A stretch of DNA of 41,422 nt from an uncultured Butyrivibrio sp. (GTDB lineage Bacteria; Bacillota; Clostridia; Lachnospirales; Lachnospiraceae): NCBI GenBank assembly GCA_946623755.1, contig CAMORK010000017.1:1-41422 (forward strand), read 5' to 3'. The translations under genes were made by a program, and so were the position numbers. Shown here one piece after another: positions 32,138 through 39,666 of the stretch; position 1 is the first letter of the stretch; every line of letters starts with the position of its first letter. A model generated the notes under the pieces. That model did no database searches, was not told where the DNA came from, and was given only the letters and a program-made list of their open reading frames with translations.

Positions 32138-33280
32138 TCATCCGATCTCTGAAACGAAATCGCTCATCATATCTGAAATCTTTATCTGCTGAGGGCAAAC
32201 CTGCTCACAGCTATGACAGTGAAGGCAGGACGCGGGTCTCTTTTCATCAGGAATTACCGAAAGCGCCATAGGAGCAATGAAATCAAATCCGCCGCCCTCT
32301 ATGGTAATAAAGTGTTCGTTGTAAAGCGAGATAAGTCGCGGTATATCAAGGCCCTGCGGGCAATGACTTACGCAGTAGTGACATGCCGTACATGGAACAG
32401 ACTTTCTTTCCAGCATCCTGTCAACAACGGACATAAGCGCTTCCATCTCTTTTTCATTAAGCGGTTTATCTTCCTTGAATGTAGCAAGGTTATCCTCAAG
32501 CTGCTGCATGTTGGACATTCCTGACAGCACCATGGTAACGCCACCAATGCTCTGAAGGAATCTGAAAGCCCAGGCAGGAATAGTTTCATCAGGCCTCAGC
32601 GCCTTAAGCTCAGCTTCAAACTTGTCATCAAGCTTCGAGAGCTTACCTCCGCGAAGAGGCTCCATAACCCATACAGGAATTTTCTTTTCGCAAAGAAGCT
32701 CTACTTTTGCCTTGGCATCCTGGAACTTCCAGTCCAGATAATTAAGCTGGATCTGACAGAATTCCATATGCTCTCCGTAAGCATCGATAAAGCGCTTAAG
32801 GGTCTCATATTCACCGTGACAGGAAAATCCCAGATGTCTGATCCTTCCGTTTCTTTTCTGCTCTATGAGATAGTCGAATATTCCAAACTTGGGGTCAAGG
32901 TACTGATCAATATTCATCTCGCAGACATTGTGGAAGAGATAGAAATCAAAGTACTCCATCCCTGTCTTTTCAAGCTGCTTCTCAAATATCTCTTTTACCT
33001 TGGGCATATTTGAAAGGTCATAGCCCGGAAACTTGGAGGAAATGTAAAAGCTCTCCCTGGGATACTTCGCAAGAGCTTCGCCCAGAACAATCTCTGACTG
33101 CCCGTTGTGATAGCCCCAGGCTGTGTCGTAATAGTTGATACCGCCGGACATAGCCTTATCGATCATCTCATATGTCTTCTCTCTGTCGATGTTGCCATCA
33201 TCGCCGTCAATCACGGGAAGTCTCATTGCGCCGAAGCCAAGTCCTGAAAGTCTTAAATCCTGAAAGTCTCTGTAAACCAT
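32138..33280 (-). CDS. aldo/keto reductase with C-terminal 2x[4Fe-4S] ferredoxin-like domain
   Basis: The N-terminal ~280 residues form the AKR TIM barrel: LSGLGFGAMRLPV, GINYYDTAWGYHNGQSE (catalytic Asp/Tyr region), FYISSKFPG (Lys), DFYLFHNV (His). The C-terminal segment carries two Cys clusters, CTACHYCVSHCPQGLDIP and CLHCHSCEQVCPQQI, that should bind [4Fe-4S] clusters. Such proteins are common in anaerobic Firmicutes; substrates are mostly unknown. Two starts are possible: ATG 33286 (3 nt from AGGAGG) and ATG 33280 (9 nt); I prefer the second. It follows nadE by 75 nt and may be in the same transcript. Confidence 0.93.
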   Translation of the reverse strand: MVYRDFQDLRLSGLGFGAMRLPVIDGDDGNIDREKTYEMIDKAMSGGINYYDTAWGYHNGQSEIVLGEALAKYPRESFYISSKFPGYDLSNMPKVKEIFEKQLEKTGMEYFDFYLFHNVCEMNIDQYLDPKFGIFDYLIEQKRNGRIRHLGFSCHGEYETLKRFIDAYGEHMEFCQIQLNYLDWKFQDAKAKVELLCEKKIPVWVMEPLRGGKLSKLDDKFEAELKALRPDETIPAWAFRFLQSIGGVTMVLSGMSNMQQLEDNLATFKEDKPLNEKEMEALMSVVDRMLERKSVPCTACHYCVSHCPQGLDIPRLISLYNEHFITIEGGGFDFIAPMALSVIPDEKRPASCLHCHSCEQVCPQQIKISDMMSDFVSEIG

Positions 33281-33355
33281 AGCCATAACCCTCCTATATG
33301 AATTTATTTCACGTACGTATAAAGCGGATCCGGATAACGTCTACTCCCACTCAGC

Positions 33356-34099
33356 TTACCCTCTCTTATACATAGGGATAGTCTGCAGCTTGTGCAGATT
33401 CATCACGTGGAGTCTGTCTATCTTCTCTTTTATCTCCTGATCTTCTATCTCGCCTGTCCTTACGTACTTATCAAGCATTGCATAGGTAAATCCAAGCTTG
33501 TCCTCATCTGACATTCCGGAAAGCCCGTCAGATGGAGTCTTGTGGATAAGCTCGGAGGGAAGTCCCAGCTCATCGCCAATCTGAAGCATCTCGCATACAA
33601 GGAAGTCAGAGCATGGGCTGAAATCGCCTGCTGCGTCTCCGTACTTGGTTGAATAGCCAACATAGTCCTCGGAGGCATTGCAGGTATTAGCCACACGTCC
33701 ACCCTCAGGAAGAGACTGTGCAATTGCATAAAGAGTGGTCATGCGAAGCCTGGGCGGAGTGTTAATGATGGCATCCTTGCCGGGCTCAACACCTGCTGCC
33801 CTAAGGGCCTTTATTTCGCCCTCAAAGGCCTCCGCGATATTTACTGTATAATTCCTGATTCCGAGGAGCTCTACAACCTTCTGCGAATCCGAGATGTCTT
33901 TTTGCTCGCCGTTAGGCATCATAACGCCTACCACGCGCTCTTTTCCCAGAGCCTTAACAAGGAGCGCTGCTACGATGGTAGAATCCTTGCCACCGGAAAT
34001 ACCGACGACTGCACTGGCCTTGGGGCCGCTCTTCTCAAACCAGTCCTGAATCCAGGCGACGATGTTTTCTATTTCTAATTTTGCGTTGAAATTATTCAT
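33356..34099 (-). CDS. nadE: ammonia-dependent NAD+ synthetase
   Basis: NadE amidates nicotinate adenine dinucleotide to NAD+ with ATP and ammonia in the cytoplasm. The PP-loop GISGGKDSTIVAALL is at about residues 33-47. Other family blocks are NTPPRLRMTTLYAIAQ, GRVANTCNASEDYVGYSTKYGD and the C-terminal KTPSDGLSGMSDEDKLGFTY. At 247 aa it lacks the glutaminase domain, hence ammonia-dependent. GGGAGG precedes ATG 34099. It is the third gene after metY and the NMNAT/NAPRTase fusion and completes the nicotinate-to-NAD route. Two tandem hairpins lie in the 89-nt gap upstream. Confidence 0.95.
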   Translation of the reverse strand: MNNFNAKLEIENIVAWIQDWFEKSGPKASAVVGISGGKDSTIVAALLVKALGKERVVGVMMPNGEQKDISDSQKVVELLGIRNYTVNIAEAFEGEIKALRAAGVEPGKDAIINTPPRLRMTTLYAIAQSLPEGGRVANTCNASEDYVGYSTKYGDAAGDFSPCSDFLVCEMLQIGDELGLPSELIHKTPSDGLSGMSDEDKLGFTYAMLDKYVRTGEIEDQEIKEKIDRLHVMNLHKLQTIPMYKRG

Positions 34100-34124
34100 G
34101 TTTTCCTCCCCTAGTTGGGATTCT

Positions 34125-34201
34125 CACTAGACTCGAAAGTACCTCGTCAAGTGTTCACCCAGGGCTCGCACTAGCTTCGTGGAATACCTCAGCAAGTGCT
34201 C
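34125..34201 (-). repeat. two tandem hairpin repeats between the NAPRTase fusion gene and nadE
   Basis: Two imperfect 32/33-bp copies (34125-34156 and 34169-34201) share CACTAG, TACCTC and CAAGTG blocks. Read as mRNA (minus strand), each copy folds: GCACTTGC with GCTAGTGC, and CACTTGAC with GTCTAGTG. The stems differ between copies in a paired manner (GC/GC versus AC/GT) while GAGGTA in the loop is kept. The upstream copy includes the last codons and stop of the fusion gene. Confidence 0.65.
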
Positions 34202-35931
34202 TGCTCCTCATTCTCCATCCTCCAATTAATACATCTCTGAAGGTAATCAACGTAGTCAGGGTTCTTGCACATTCCCTTGCCTTCAACATCCGAAACCTTA
34301 GCGACATCCTGTCCGTTGCAGGCTGTGGTCTTCATGACGATGTTGAGCGCAGGAACCTTGGTGTCGTTTGAGATATATGTTCCGATTCCGAAAGCAACCC
34401 TGGCTCTTCCGGCAAAGTGTGCGTTGATATCGTTGGCGCGCTTGAAATCAAGGCTGTCACTAAAGAGCAGTGTCTTTGTGGCAGGATCTATGCCAAGGCT
34501 CTCATAGTGCTTTATCATCTTCTCGCCCCACTCGATCGGATCGCCGGAGTCATGTCTTACACCTGAGAACAGAGTTGAGAATGTCAGCTGGAAGTCACGC
34601 AGGAAGCAGTCTGTGGTGATCGCATCCGTAAGCGCTGTTCCGTTTAAGATTCCGTACTCTTTTACCCAGTAGTCCAGAGCATACCAGTTTGAGTAAGCAG
34701 GATTGTGCTTGTGATTACCCTGGCCTACGCACATGATCCACTCGTGAGCCATGGTTCCGACAGGAGTGACGTTATGCCTCTTGGCAAGAAGGACATTTGA
34801 TGTTCCAACAAACTTAGAGCCCGTTCCGTCAAGCTTAGCTTCCTTTAACTTAAGTACTGCCAGTTCCTGAGCTTCAGCAGACAGGCGCCTCCTAAGGCCA
34901 AACTCTGAGAATGCCCCAATCTTGTATGTTCCGTCTGTCAAAAGAGCTATCTTCTCATCGAGCTTTTGCTCAAAGGATTCCATGAGCTCCTCATAGTCAT
35001 AATTCATTCTGAAATATACTTCGTTAACAATGGCTAGTGTTGGGATCTCATACATTGATGTGTTGAGCCATGTTCCGTTTGTCTCGATGGAAAGTCCGCA
35101 CTCAGCATCTGTTGTGATTGTGAAATCCTCGTATCTTGGGTGCCACAGTCTAAGGAAATCAACGTAGGACTTCTTGATCCACTTGATACCAGCAAGGTAG
35201 TTAAGCTCGTCCTCTGTAAAGTTGAGGTCGCAGTATAGATAGATCTGTCTCTTTATCTCCTCAACCATCTCAGGTGTGAACTTCACGTCCTTGTTACGGC
35301 ACCTGAATGTCCAGGTTGTTGTGTAATCGGGGAAGTTGTGATAGATTGCCTGTCCCATTGAAAATTTGTACAGGTCTGTTTCAAGTAAGCTGTCAATAAT
35401 TGGATTCATTGGATCCTCCTCTAATTTTCCTGTCTTAAGCAGGTAATTTCTAAATACAACATTTATGTCATCTGACAGATCCATAGGATTTTCACGGATT
35501 TCGGTTCCGCTCACCTGCACAATGGTTCGATCCACCAGATTAAATGTATGATCCGGATAAATTGGCCCGAGCTTCTCTACATAGGAAGGCTCACCCGTAT
35601 ACCAGTTAAAGTGCGCGCTGTCCGGGGCTATCCCTGCGGATGAAAAGAGTTCTTTCCCCCATGCAACCCAGTTCTCATGAGTAAAGGTCCCGTCAAGCCC
35701 TATCTTCTTGTCATCAATAAGAGCCACGGTTACTCTCGGGTTATCTCTGAACATCTCTTTTACCAGCTTGTGTCGCACAGTAAAAGGAAGGAAGTCTTTT
35801 CCCCTGTCCTCCTGATAACCGCAAACTGCGATGATCATCCTGTCATTCTCGTCCAAAGCTCTTTTCACAAGAGATTCATGTCCCTTATGAAACGGAATAA
35901 AACATCCGAAAACAATTCCTATATTATCCAT
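34189..35931 (-). CDS. pncB: NadR-like nicotinamide/nicotinate mononucleotide adenylyltransferase fused to nicotinate phosphoribosyltransferase
   Basis: Residues 1-165 resemble the adenylyltransferase domain of NadR: GCFIPFHKGH (9-18) is the nucleotidyltransferase GxFxPxHxGH motif and VSGTEIRENP (140-149) is the ISxTxxR-type motif. Residues 175-580 are a full-length nicotinate phosphoribosyltransferase: IIDSLLETDLYKFSMGQAIY, EFGLRRRLSAEAQE, GTMAHEWIMCVGQGNHKHNP, RHDSGDPIEWGEK and FSDSLDFKRANDI. The fusion would convert nicotinate to NaMN and possibly on to NaAD, the substrate of NadE encoded downstream. An internal ATG at codon 175 (35409) is preceded by a perfect AGGAGG (35420-35415) at 5 nt, so a separate NAPRTase may also be made. 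AGGAG precedes ATG 35931, 17 nt after metY. Confidence 0.9.
   Translation of the reverse strand: MDNIGIVFGCFIPFHKGHESLVKRALDENDRMIIAVCGYQEDRGKDFLPFTVRHKLVKEMFRDNPRVTVALIDDKKIGLDGTFTHENWVAWGKELFSSAGIAPDSAHFNWYTGEPSYVEKLGPIYPDHTFNLVDRTIVQVSGTEIRENPMDLSDDINVVFRNYLLKTGKLEEDPMNPIIDSLLETDLYKFSMGQAIYHNFPDYTTTWTFRCRNKDVKFTPEMVEEIKRQIYLYCDLNFTEDELNYLAGIKWIKKSYVDFLRLWHPRYEDFTITTDAECGLSIETNGTWLNTSMYEIPTLAIVNEVYFRMNYDYEELMESFEQKLDEKIALLTDGTYKIGAFSEFGLRRRLSAEAQELAVLKLKEAKLDGTGSKFVGTSNVLLAKRHNVTPVGTMAHEWIMCVGQGNHKHNPAYSNWYALDYWVKEYGILNGTALTDAITTDCFLRDFQLTFSTLFSGVRHDSGDPIEWGEKMIKHYESLGIDPATKTLLFSDSLDFKRANDINAHFAGRARVAFGIGTYISNDTKVPALNIVMKTTACNGQDVAKVSDVEGKGMCKNPDYVDYLQRCINWRMENEEQSTC
35407..35420 (-). promoter_or_regulatory. 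internal ribosome binding site and in-frame start inside the fusion gene
   Basis: AGAGGAGGATCCAATG on the minus strand: AGGAGG at 35420-35415, five bases, then ATG at 35409-35407. It is in frame (codon 175) and exactly at the domain border, where a stand-alone PncB would start (MNPIIDSLLETDLYKFSMGQ). Confidence 0.75.
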
Positions 35932-35948
35932 AGGCCATCTCCTACAAA

Positions 35949-37226
35949 TTATTCAAGCGCCTGCTTGATATCAGCGATAAGGTCTTCCTTGTCCTCAAGT
36001 CCGCAGCTCATTCTTACAAGCCCTGCAGGGATTCCTGCCTCAAGGAGCTGCTCATCGGTCATCTGTCTGTGTGTTGATGTCGCAGGATTCAGGCAACATG
36101 TTCTGGCATCTGCAACGTGTGTCTCGATGGCAGCCAGTTTAAGCTTCTTCATAAAGCTCTCTGCAGCTGCTCTTCCTCCCTTAAGCTCGAAGGAAACAAC
36201 TCCGCATCCGCCGTTTGGCATGTACTTCTGAGAAAGCTCATAGTAAGGATCTGTCTCAAGTCCCGGATAATTGACCTTAGCAACTTCCTCTCTTGTCTGA
36301 AGGAATCTGGCTACCGCAAGTCCGTTCTCGACGTGGCGAGGCATACGAACATGCAGTGACTCAAGACCAAGATTTAAAAGAAATGCATTCTGAGGTGACT
36401 GTATGCATCCAAGATCACGCATGAGCTGCGCTGTAGCCTTGGTGATAAATGCTCCCTCGTTTCCGAACTTCTCGGCGTAAACAATTCCGTGATAAGACTC
36501 ATCGGGAGTTGTAAGTCCGGGATACTTATCGGCGTGAGCCATCCAGTCAAACTTGCCGGAATCTACGATAGCTCCGCCTACTGCTGCTCCGTGTCCGTCC
36601 ATATATTTGGTTGTTGAATGAGTTACGATATCTGCTCCCCACTCAATAGGTCTGCAGTTTACAGGTGTTGGGAATGTGTTGTCCACGATAAGCGGAACTC
36701 CATGCCTATGGGCTGCATTTGCGAATTTCTCAATATCAAGAACTGTAAGAGCAGGGTTAGCAATAGTCTCCCCAAACATTGCTCTTGTGTTGTCCTGAAA
36801 TGCTGCATCCAGCTCCTCATCTGAAGCTGTCGGTGAAACGAATGTCACATCAATTCCCATCTTCTTCATGGTAACCTCAATGAGATTGAAGGTTCCGCCG
36901 TAAATTGATGAAGAAGCTACGATATGGCTTCCCGCCTCACATATATTAAACAGTGCAAAAAAGTTTGCTGCCTGTCCCGAAGATGTCAGCATTGCTGCAG
37001 TGCCACCCTCCATGGCAGCTATCTTGGCTGCAACATGATCATTGGTGGGATTCTGAAGCCTTGTGTAAAAATATCCTGAAGCTTCCAGGTCAAAGAGCTT
37101 ACCCATATCCTCGCTGGTGTCATACTTAAAAGTAGTAGACTGAATGATCGGTATCTGCCTTGGCTCTCCGTTTCCGGGAGTATATCCCGCCTGTACACAC
37201 TTTGTTCCAATTCCCTGCTGACTCAT
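35949..37226 (-). CDS. metY: O-acetylhomoserine sulfhydrylase (MetY-type)
   Basis: This PLP enzyme makes homocysteine from O-acetylhomoserine and sulfide. It is longer (425 aa) than the MetB/C-type protein in this window, as expected for MetY. The signature parts are GTKCVQAGYTPGNGEPRQIP, IIQSTTFKYDTSEDMGKLF, YTRLQNPTND, SSSIYGGTFNLIEVTMKKMGI and the PLP lysine in THSTTKYMDGHGAAVGGAIVD. The late insert HADKYPGLTTPDESYHGIVY is also typical of this subgroup. GGAGG lies before ATG 37226. It leads an operon with the NMNAT/NAPRTase fusion (17-nt gap) and nadE. No S-box or T-box leader was found in the roughly 100 nt upstream, only a TATAAT (37299-37294) without a good -35. Confidence 0.92.
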   Translation of the reverse strand: MSQQGIGTKCVQAGYTPGNGEPRQIPIIQSTTFKYDTSEDMGKLFDLEASGYFYTRLQNPTNDHVAAKIAAMEGGTAAMLTSSGQAANFFALFNICEAGSHIVASSSIYGGTFNLIEVTMKKMGIDVTFVSPTASDEELDAAFQDNTRAMFGETIANPALTVLDIEKFANAAHRHGVPLIVDNTFPTPVNCRPIEWGADIVTHSTTKYMDGHGAAVGGAIVDSGKFDWMAHADKYPGLTTPDESYHGIVYAEKFGNEGAFITKATAQLMRDLGCIQSPQNAFLLNLGLESLHVRMPRHVENGLAVARFLQTREEVAKVNYPGLETDPYYELSQKYMPNGGCGVVSFELKGGRAAAESFMKKLKLAAIETHVADARTCCLNPATSTHRQMTDEQLLEAGIPAGLVRMSCGLEDKEDLIADIKQALE

Positions 37227-37338
37227 CTGTTATTCCTCCAAAGAACTTATTCAATATTTCATAGTATGTGACTTGCTTCACCACATTACAGTATTATACT
37301 AGCATCGCCAGGAAAAGTATAGCGCTGTGAGTCATCGG

Positions 37339-37406
37339 GTGAGTCAACGGGGACGTTTCAGTTTGACTCATTATGAGTCATTGGGGACGTTTCAGTTTGA
37401 CTCATT
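37339..37406. repeat. dispersed GAGTCA/GGGGACG element, copy 4: two direct units
   Basis: Two head-to-tail units each read (G)TGAGTCAnnGGGGACG then TTTCAGTTTGACTCA. A third partial TGAGTCATCGGG is found at 37327-37338. The unit is palindromic at its ends (TGAGTCA...TGACTCA). It lies 110 nt upstream of metY and directly abuts the next repeat family. Confidence 0.9.
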
Positions 37407-37658
37407 TTTCTACGCCCAAAGGGCACTTTTGACGTTATATGTAGAACATTTTAGAGCTTCAAAACTTTATACGCCTATTTTTCTACGCCCAGAAGCCACT
37501 TTTTGCCATATAGGTAGAAAAGATTTTTACAGGCATCTTCATTTTCTACGCCCATAAGGCACTTTTATCGCTATATGTAGAAAATATGCCCGTCTATACT
37601 TCTCATGCCCTAATTTTTCTACGCCCAAAGACCACTTTTCCCTCTATATGTAGAAAAT
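37405..37658. repeat. four copies of a 43-45 bp TTTTCTACGCCC repeat with terminal inverted ends
   Basis: Copies lie at about 37405-37448, 37478-37521, 37542-37584 and 37613-37658. Each starts TTTTCTACGCCC, has CACTTTT in the middle, then TATA(T/G)GTAG and AAAA, so the ends TTTTCTAC/GTAGAAAA pair. Start-to-start distances are 73, 63 and 73 bp; spacers (about 20-30 bp) are unrelated to each other. No convincing gene lies in 37227-37872. The remainder (37660-37820) holds no clear feature except a GGTCCCCTGACTCCGTCCC stretch at about 37786-37804. Confidence 0.85.
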
Positions 37659-37823
37659 CCACCACACCTCAGAAAACCACTACACGATAAATAATTTGAT
37701 GCCTAACACTTCAGCCTCATTTCAGTCATCGGCCTCCGGATCAGCAGTTTCGGGTTCTTCACCTTATCTCTGTACCGGCAAAAATGGTCCCCTGACTCCG
37801 TCCCTCGGGCCAAAAATGAAGGC

Positions 37824-37849
37824 AAAAAAGCGAGGCCGAAAGGCCTCGC
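37824..37849 (-). terminator. rho-independent terminator of ddh
   Basis: GCGAGGCC and GGCCTCGC form a perfect 8-bp stem with a 4-nt loop (GAAA on the plus strand). On the minus strand TTTTTT (37829-37824) follows directly. It lies 23 nt after the ddh stop. Confidence 0.92.
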
Positions 37850-37872
37850 CTATGGTAATCTATCCAAACGAA

Positions 37873-38859
37873 TTACAGAAGATGTGCTCTGAGCTCTTCT
37901 GGGCTCTGGCTTGAAAGATATGCAGGTGGAATGTCGAGCATAGTCTTGCAGCCTTTAGCGCCCTCTGCCTGGAGCTTATATGCTGCTCTTGCAACAGCTA
38001 CAAGAACGCTGGTTGTGAACTCTGGGTTTGAATCAAGCTTTAAGCTGTACTCGATGATGTGGTTGTGCTCCTTGTCAGCGCCGGTCTTGCCGCTTCTGAA
38101 CACAAATCCGCCGTGAGCCATTCCGCTGTGGTTCTTTAAAAGCTCTTCTTCACTGATGAAGTGCACTGTTGTGTCATAATCAGCGAAATAGTTGGGCATT
38201 TCTTTGATCTCTTTTTCTACGGCTGCTGCGTCAGCGCCTTCCTCAAGAACAACGAAGCACTCTCTTGTGTGCTTGTCTCTTGTTGTGAGTTCAGGGTTCT
38301 TGCCGCTTCTGACTGCCTCAAGAGCGCTCTCTACAGGGATTGTGTACTGCTTGGCATTCTTGACACCTTTGATTCTTCTGATAGCATCTGAGTGTCCCTG
38401 TGAAACTCCCTTGCCCCAGAATGTGTAGTCGTTTCCGTCAGGAAGGATAGCGTTTGAATATACTCTTGCCAGAGAGAACATTCCGGGATCCCATCCGCAT
38501 GAGATAACAGCTACCTTACCTGCCTCTTTGGCTGATGCATCAACATTTGCAAAGTGCTCAGGAATCCTTGCGTGAGTGTCAAAGCTGTCTACCACGTTAA
38601 AGAGCTTTGCATACTCAGGAGTCTGAACAGGAAGGTCAGTTGCGCTTCCGCCGCACAGGATCATAACGTCAATCTTGTCTTTCCAGTCAGCAGCTTCACT
38701 AACTGAAACTACAGGAACACCGGCTGTTCTGATCTGTAGAGATGACGGATCTCTTCTTGTGAAAACAGCTGCAAGTTCCATGTCAGGAGCTGATGCAACT
38801 GCAAGTTCTACGCCTTTTCCAAGGTTACCGTAACCAAGGATACCGATTCTGATACTCAT
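37873..38859 (-). CDS. ddh: meso-diaminopimelate D-dehydrogenase
   Basis: Ddh makes meso-diaminopimelate from tetrahydrodipicolinate, ammonia and NADPH in one step for lysine and peptidoglycan synthesis. The NADPH-binding fold opens IRIGILGYGNLGKGVELA (residues 3-20). The typical stretches are DVMILCGGSATDLPVQTP, NVVDSFDTHARIPEHF, VAVISCGWDPGMFSLARVY and FWGKGVSQGHSDAIRRI, all characteristic of this family. The 328-aa length is normal. GGAGGAGG precedes ATG 38859. A TATAAT lies at 38910-38905 in the divergent promoter region shared with the PRTase gene, and a strong terminator follows. Confidence 0.96.
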   Translation of the reverse strand: MSIRIGILGYGNLGKGVELAVASAPDMELAAVFTRRDPSSLQIRTAGVPVVSVSEAADWKDKIDVMILCGGSATDLPVQTPEYAKLFNVVDSFDTHARIPEHFANVDASAKEAGKVAVISCGWDPGMFSLARVYSNAILPDGNDYTFWGKGVSQGHSDAIRRIKGVKNAKQYTIPVESALEAVRSGKNPELTTRDKHTRECFVVLEEGADAAAVEKEIKEMPNYFADYDTTVHFISEEELLKNHSGMAHGGFVFRSGKTGADKEHNHIIEYSLKLDSNPEFTTSVLVAVARAAYKLQAEGAKGCKTMLDIPPAYLSSQSPEELRAHLL

Positions 38860-38904
38860 TAAATTTCCTCCTCCAAACTAATAAATCTCGTGCAATTAAA
38901 GTGT

Positions 38905-38929
38905 ATTATACATCAAAAAATGTTATACT
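38905..38929. promoter_or_regulatory. divergent promoter region of ddh and the PRTase-like gene
   Basis: TATAAT on the minus strand (38910-38905) serves ddh and TATACT on the plus strand (38924-38929) serves the PRTase gene. The -35 elements are poor for both, and the two -10 boxes are only 13 nt apart, so the two promoters must compete. Confidence 0.4.
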
Positions 38930-38954
38930 AAAAGAAAAAAGGGGGTTTTTGGGT

Positions 38955-39599
38955 ATGCTAAGTGAGTACACCAAGATACCAGCATCAATGAATTCGAATG
39001 TGGCCCTCAAAATAATTCCCGGCCACTATGCTACCACCCACTCTCACATAACCAATTATATGGAGATTGGTACCATGAAGACACGTTGCAGCGAAGCTCA
39101 TGGTGTAGCAACAATTCTTGCCATGCACTATACGATCTCTACACCGGTAGATACAATTGTATGTGCTGACGGAACTGAAGTTATCGGAACTTATCTCGCA
39201 GAAGAACTCACAAGAGCCGGAGTTCTCAACTACAATGCACACAGAACAGTCTATGTCATTGCACCTGAGTACACATCAAGCGGTCAGATCATCTTCCGTG
39301 ATAATCTCCAGCTTGCCATCCGTGGCAAACACGTACTGCTTCTTATGGGCTCACTTACAACCGGAAGAACCTTAGAGCATCTCATAGAAGGTGTACGCTA
39401 TTACGGAGCCAATGTGTCCGGTGCCTGCGCAATCTTCAGTGCTGTCAAGGAAGTTGATGGAATACTTGTAAATTCCGTATTCCACCCTGAGGAAATACCT
39501 AACTACCAGTCATATTCACCGGCTGAATGTCCTCTTTGCAAAGATGGCGTTCCGATCGATGCACTGGTAAACAGTTTTGGCTACAGCGAGCTAAAATAA
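38955..39599 (+). CDS. phosphoribosyltransferase-fold protein (orotate PRTase-like) with altered PRPP loop
   Basis: The 214-aa protein has the overall pattern of PyrE-type type I PRTases (DTIVCADGTEVIGTYLAEEL, then YVIAPE, then GKHVLLLMGSLTTGRTLEHLIEGVRYYGANV). In active enzymes the PRPP loop reads VDDVxTTGGT; here the acidic pair is replaced (LMGSLTTGRT). It may be inactive, a regulator like PurR, or use another ligand. The C-terminus has a Cys pair (ECPLCKDGVPIDALVNSFG) that could bind metal. ATG 38955 is chosen with GGGGG 9 nt before it; the longer frame would start upstream of the promoter -10. A terminator follows. Confidence 0.75.
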   Translation: MLSEYTKIPASMNSNVALKIIPGHYATTHSHITNYMEIGTMKTRCSEAHGVATILAMHYTISTPVDTIVCADGTEVIGTYLAEELTRAGVLNYNAHRTVYVIAPEYTSSGQIIFRDNLQLAIRGKHVLLLMGSLTTGRTLEHLIEGVRYYGANVSGACAIFSAVKEVDGILVNSVFHPEEIPNYQSYSPAECPLCKDGVPIDALVNSFGYSELK

Positions 39600-39614
39600 A
39601 CAGAGTATCAGACA

Positions 39615-39650
39615 GGGTTGGCACTGGGAGCATCAGCGCCAACCCTTTTT
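39615..39650 (+). terminator. rho-independent terminator after the PRTase-like gene
   Basis: GGGTTGGC (39615-39622) and GCCAACCC (39638-39645) pair and TTTTT follows. The next gene starts only 17 nt later, so it might also act as an attenuator for that gene. Confidence 0.85.
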
Positions 39651-39666
39651 ATTTATGGAGGATGAA

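Noticed and set aside
34080..35931. Split of the fusion gene by a sequencing error
   Set aside because: The frame is continuous through the linker, with in-frame codons over the internal RBS; both domains are complete, though only reads could fully exclude an error.
37405..37658. The TTTTCTACGCCC repeats as CRISPR
   Set aside because: The repeats differ from each other at several positions and in length, spacers vary from about 20 to 30 bp and no cas genes are near.
37696..37914. A short plus-strand open frame rich in Ser and Lys
   Set aside because: It runs through the ddh terminator and into the ddh gene on the other strand, with no RBS or family likeness.
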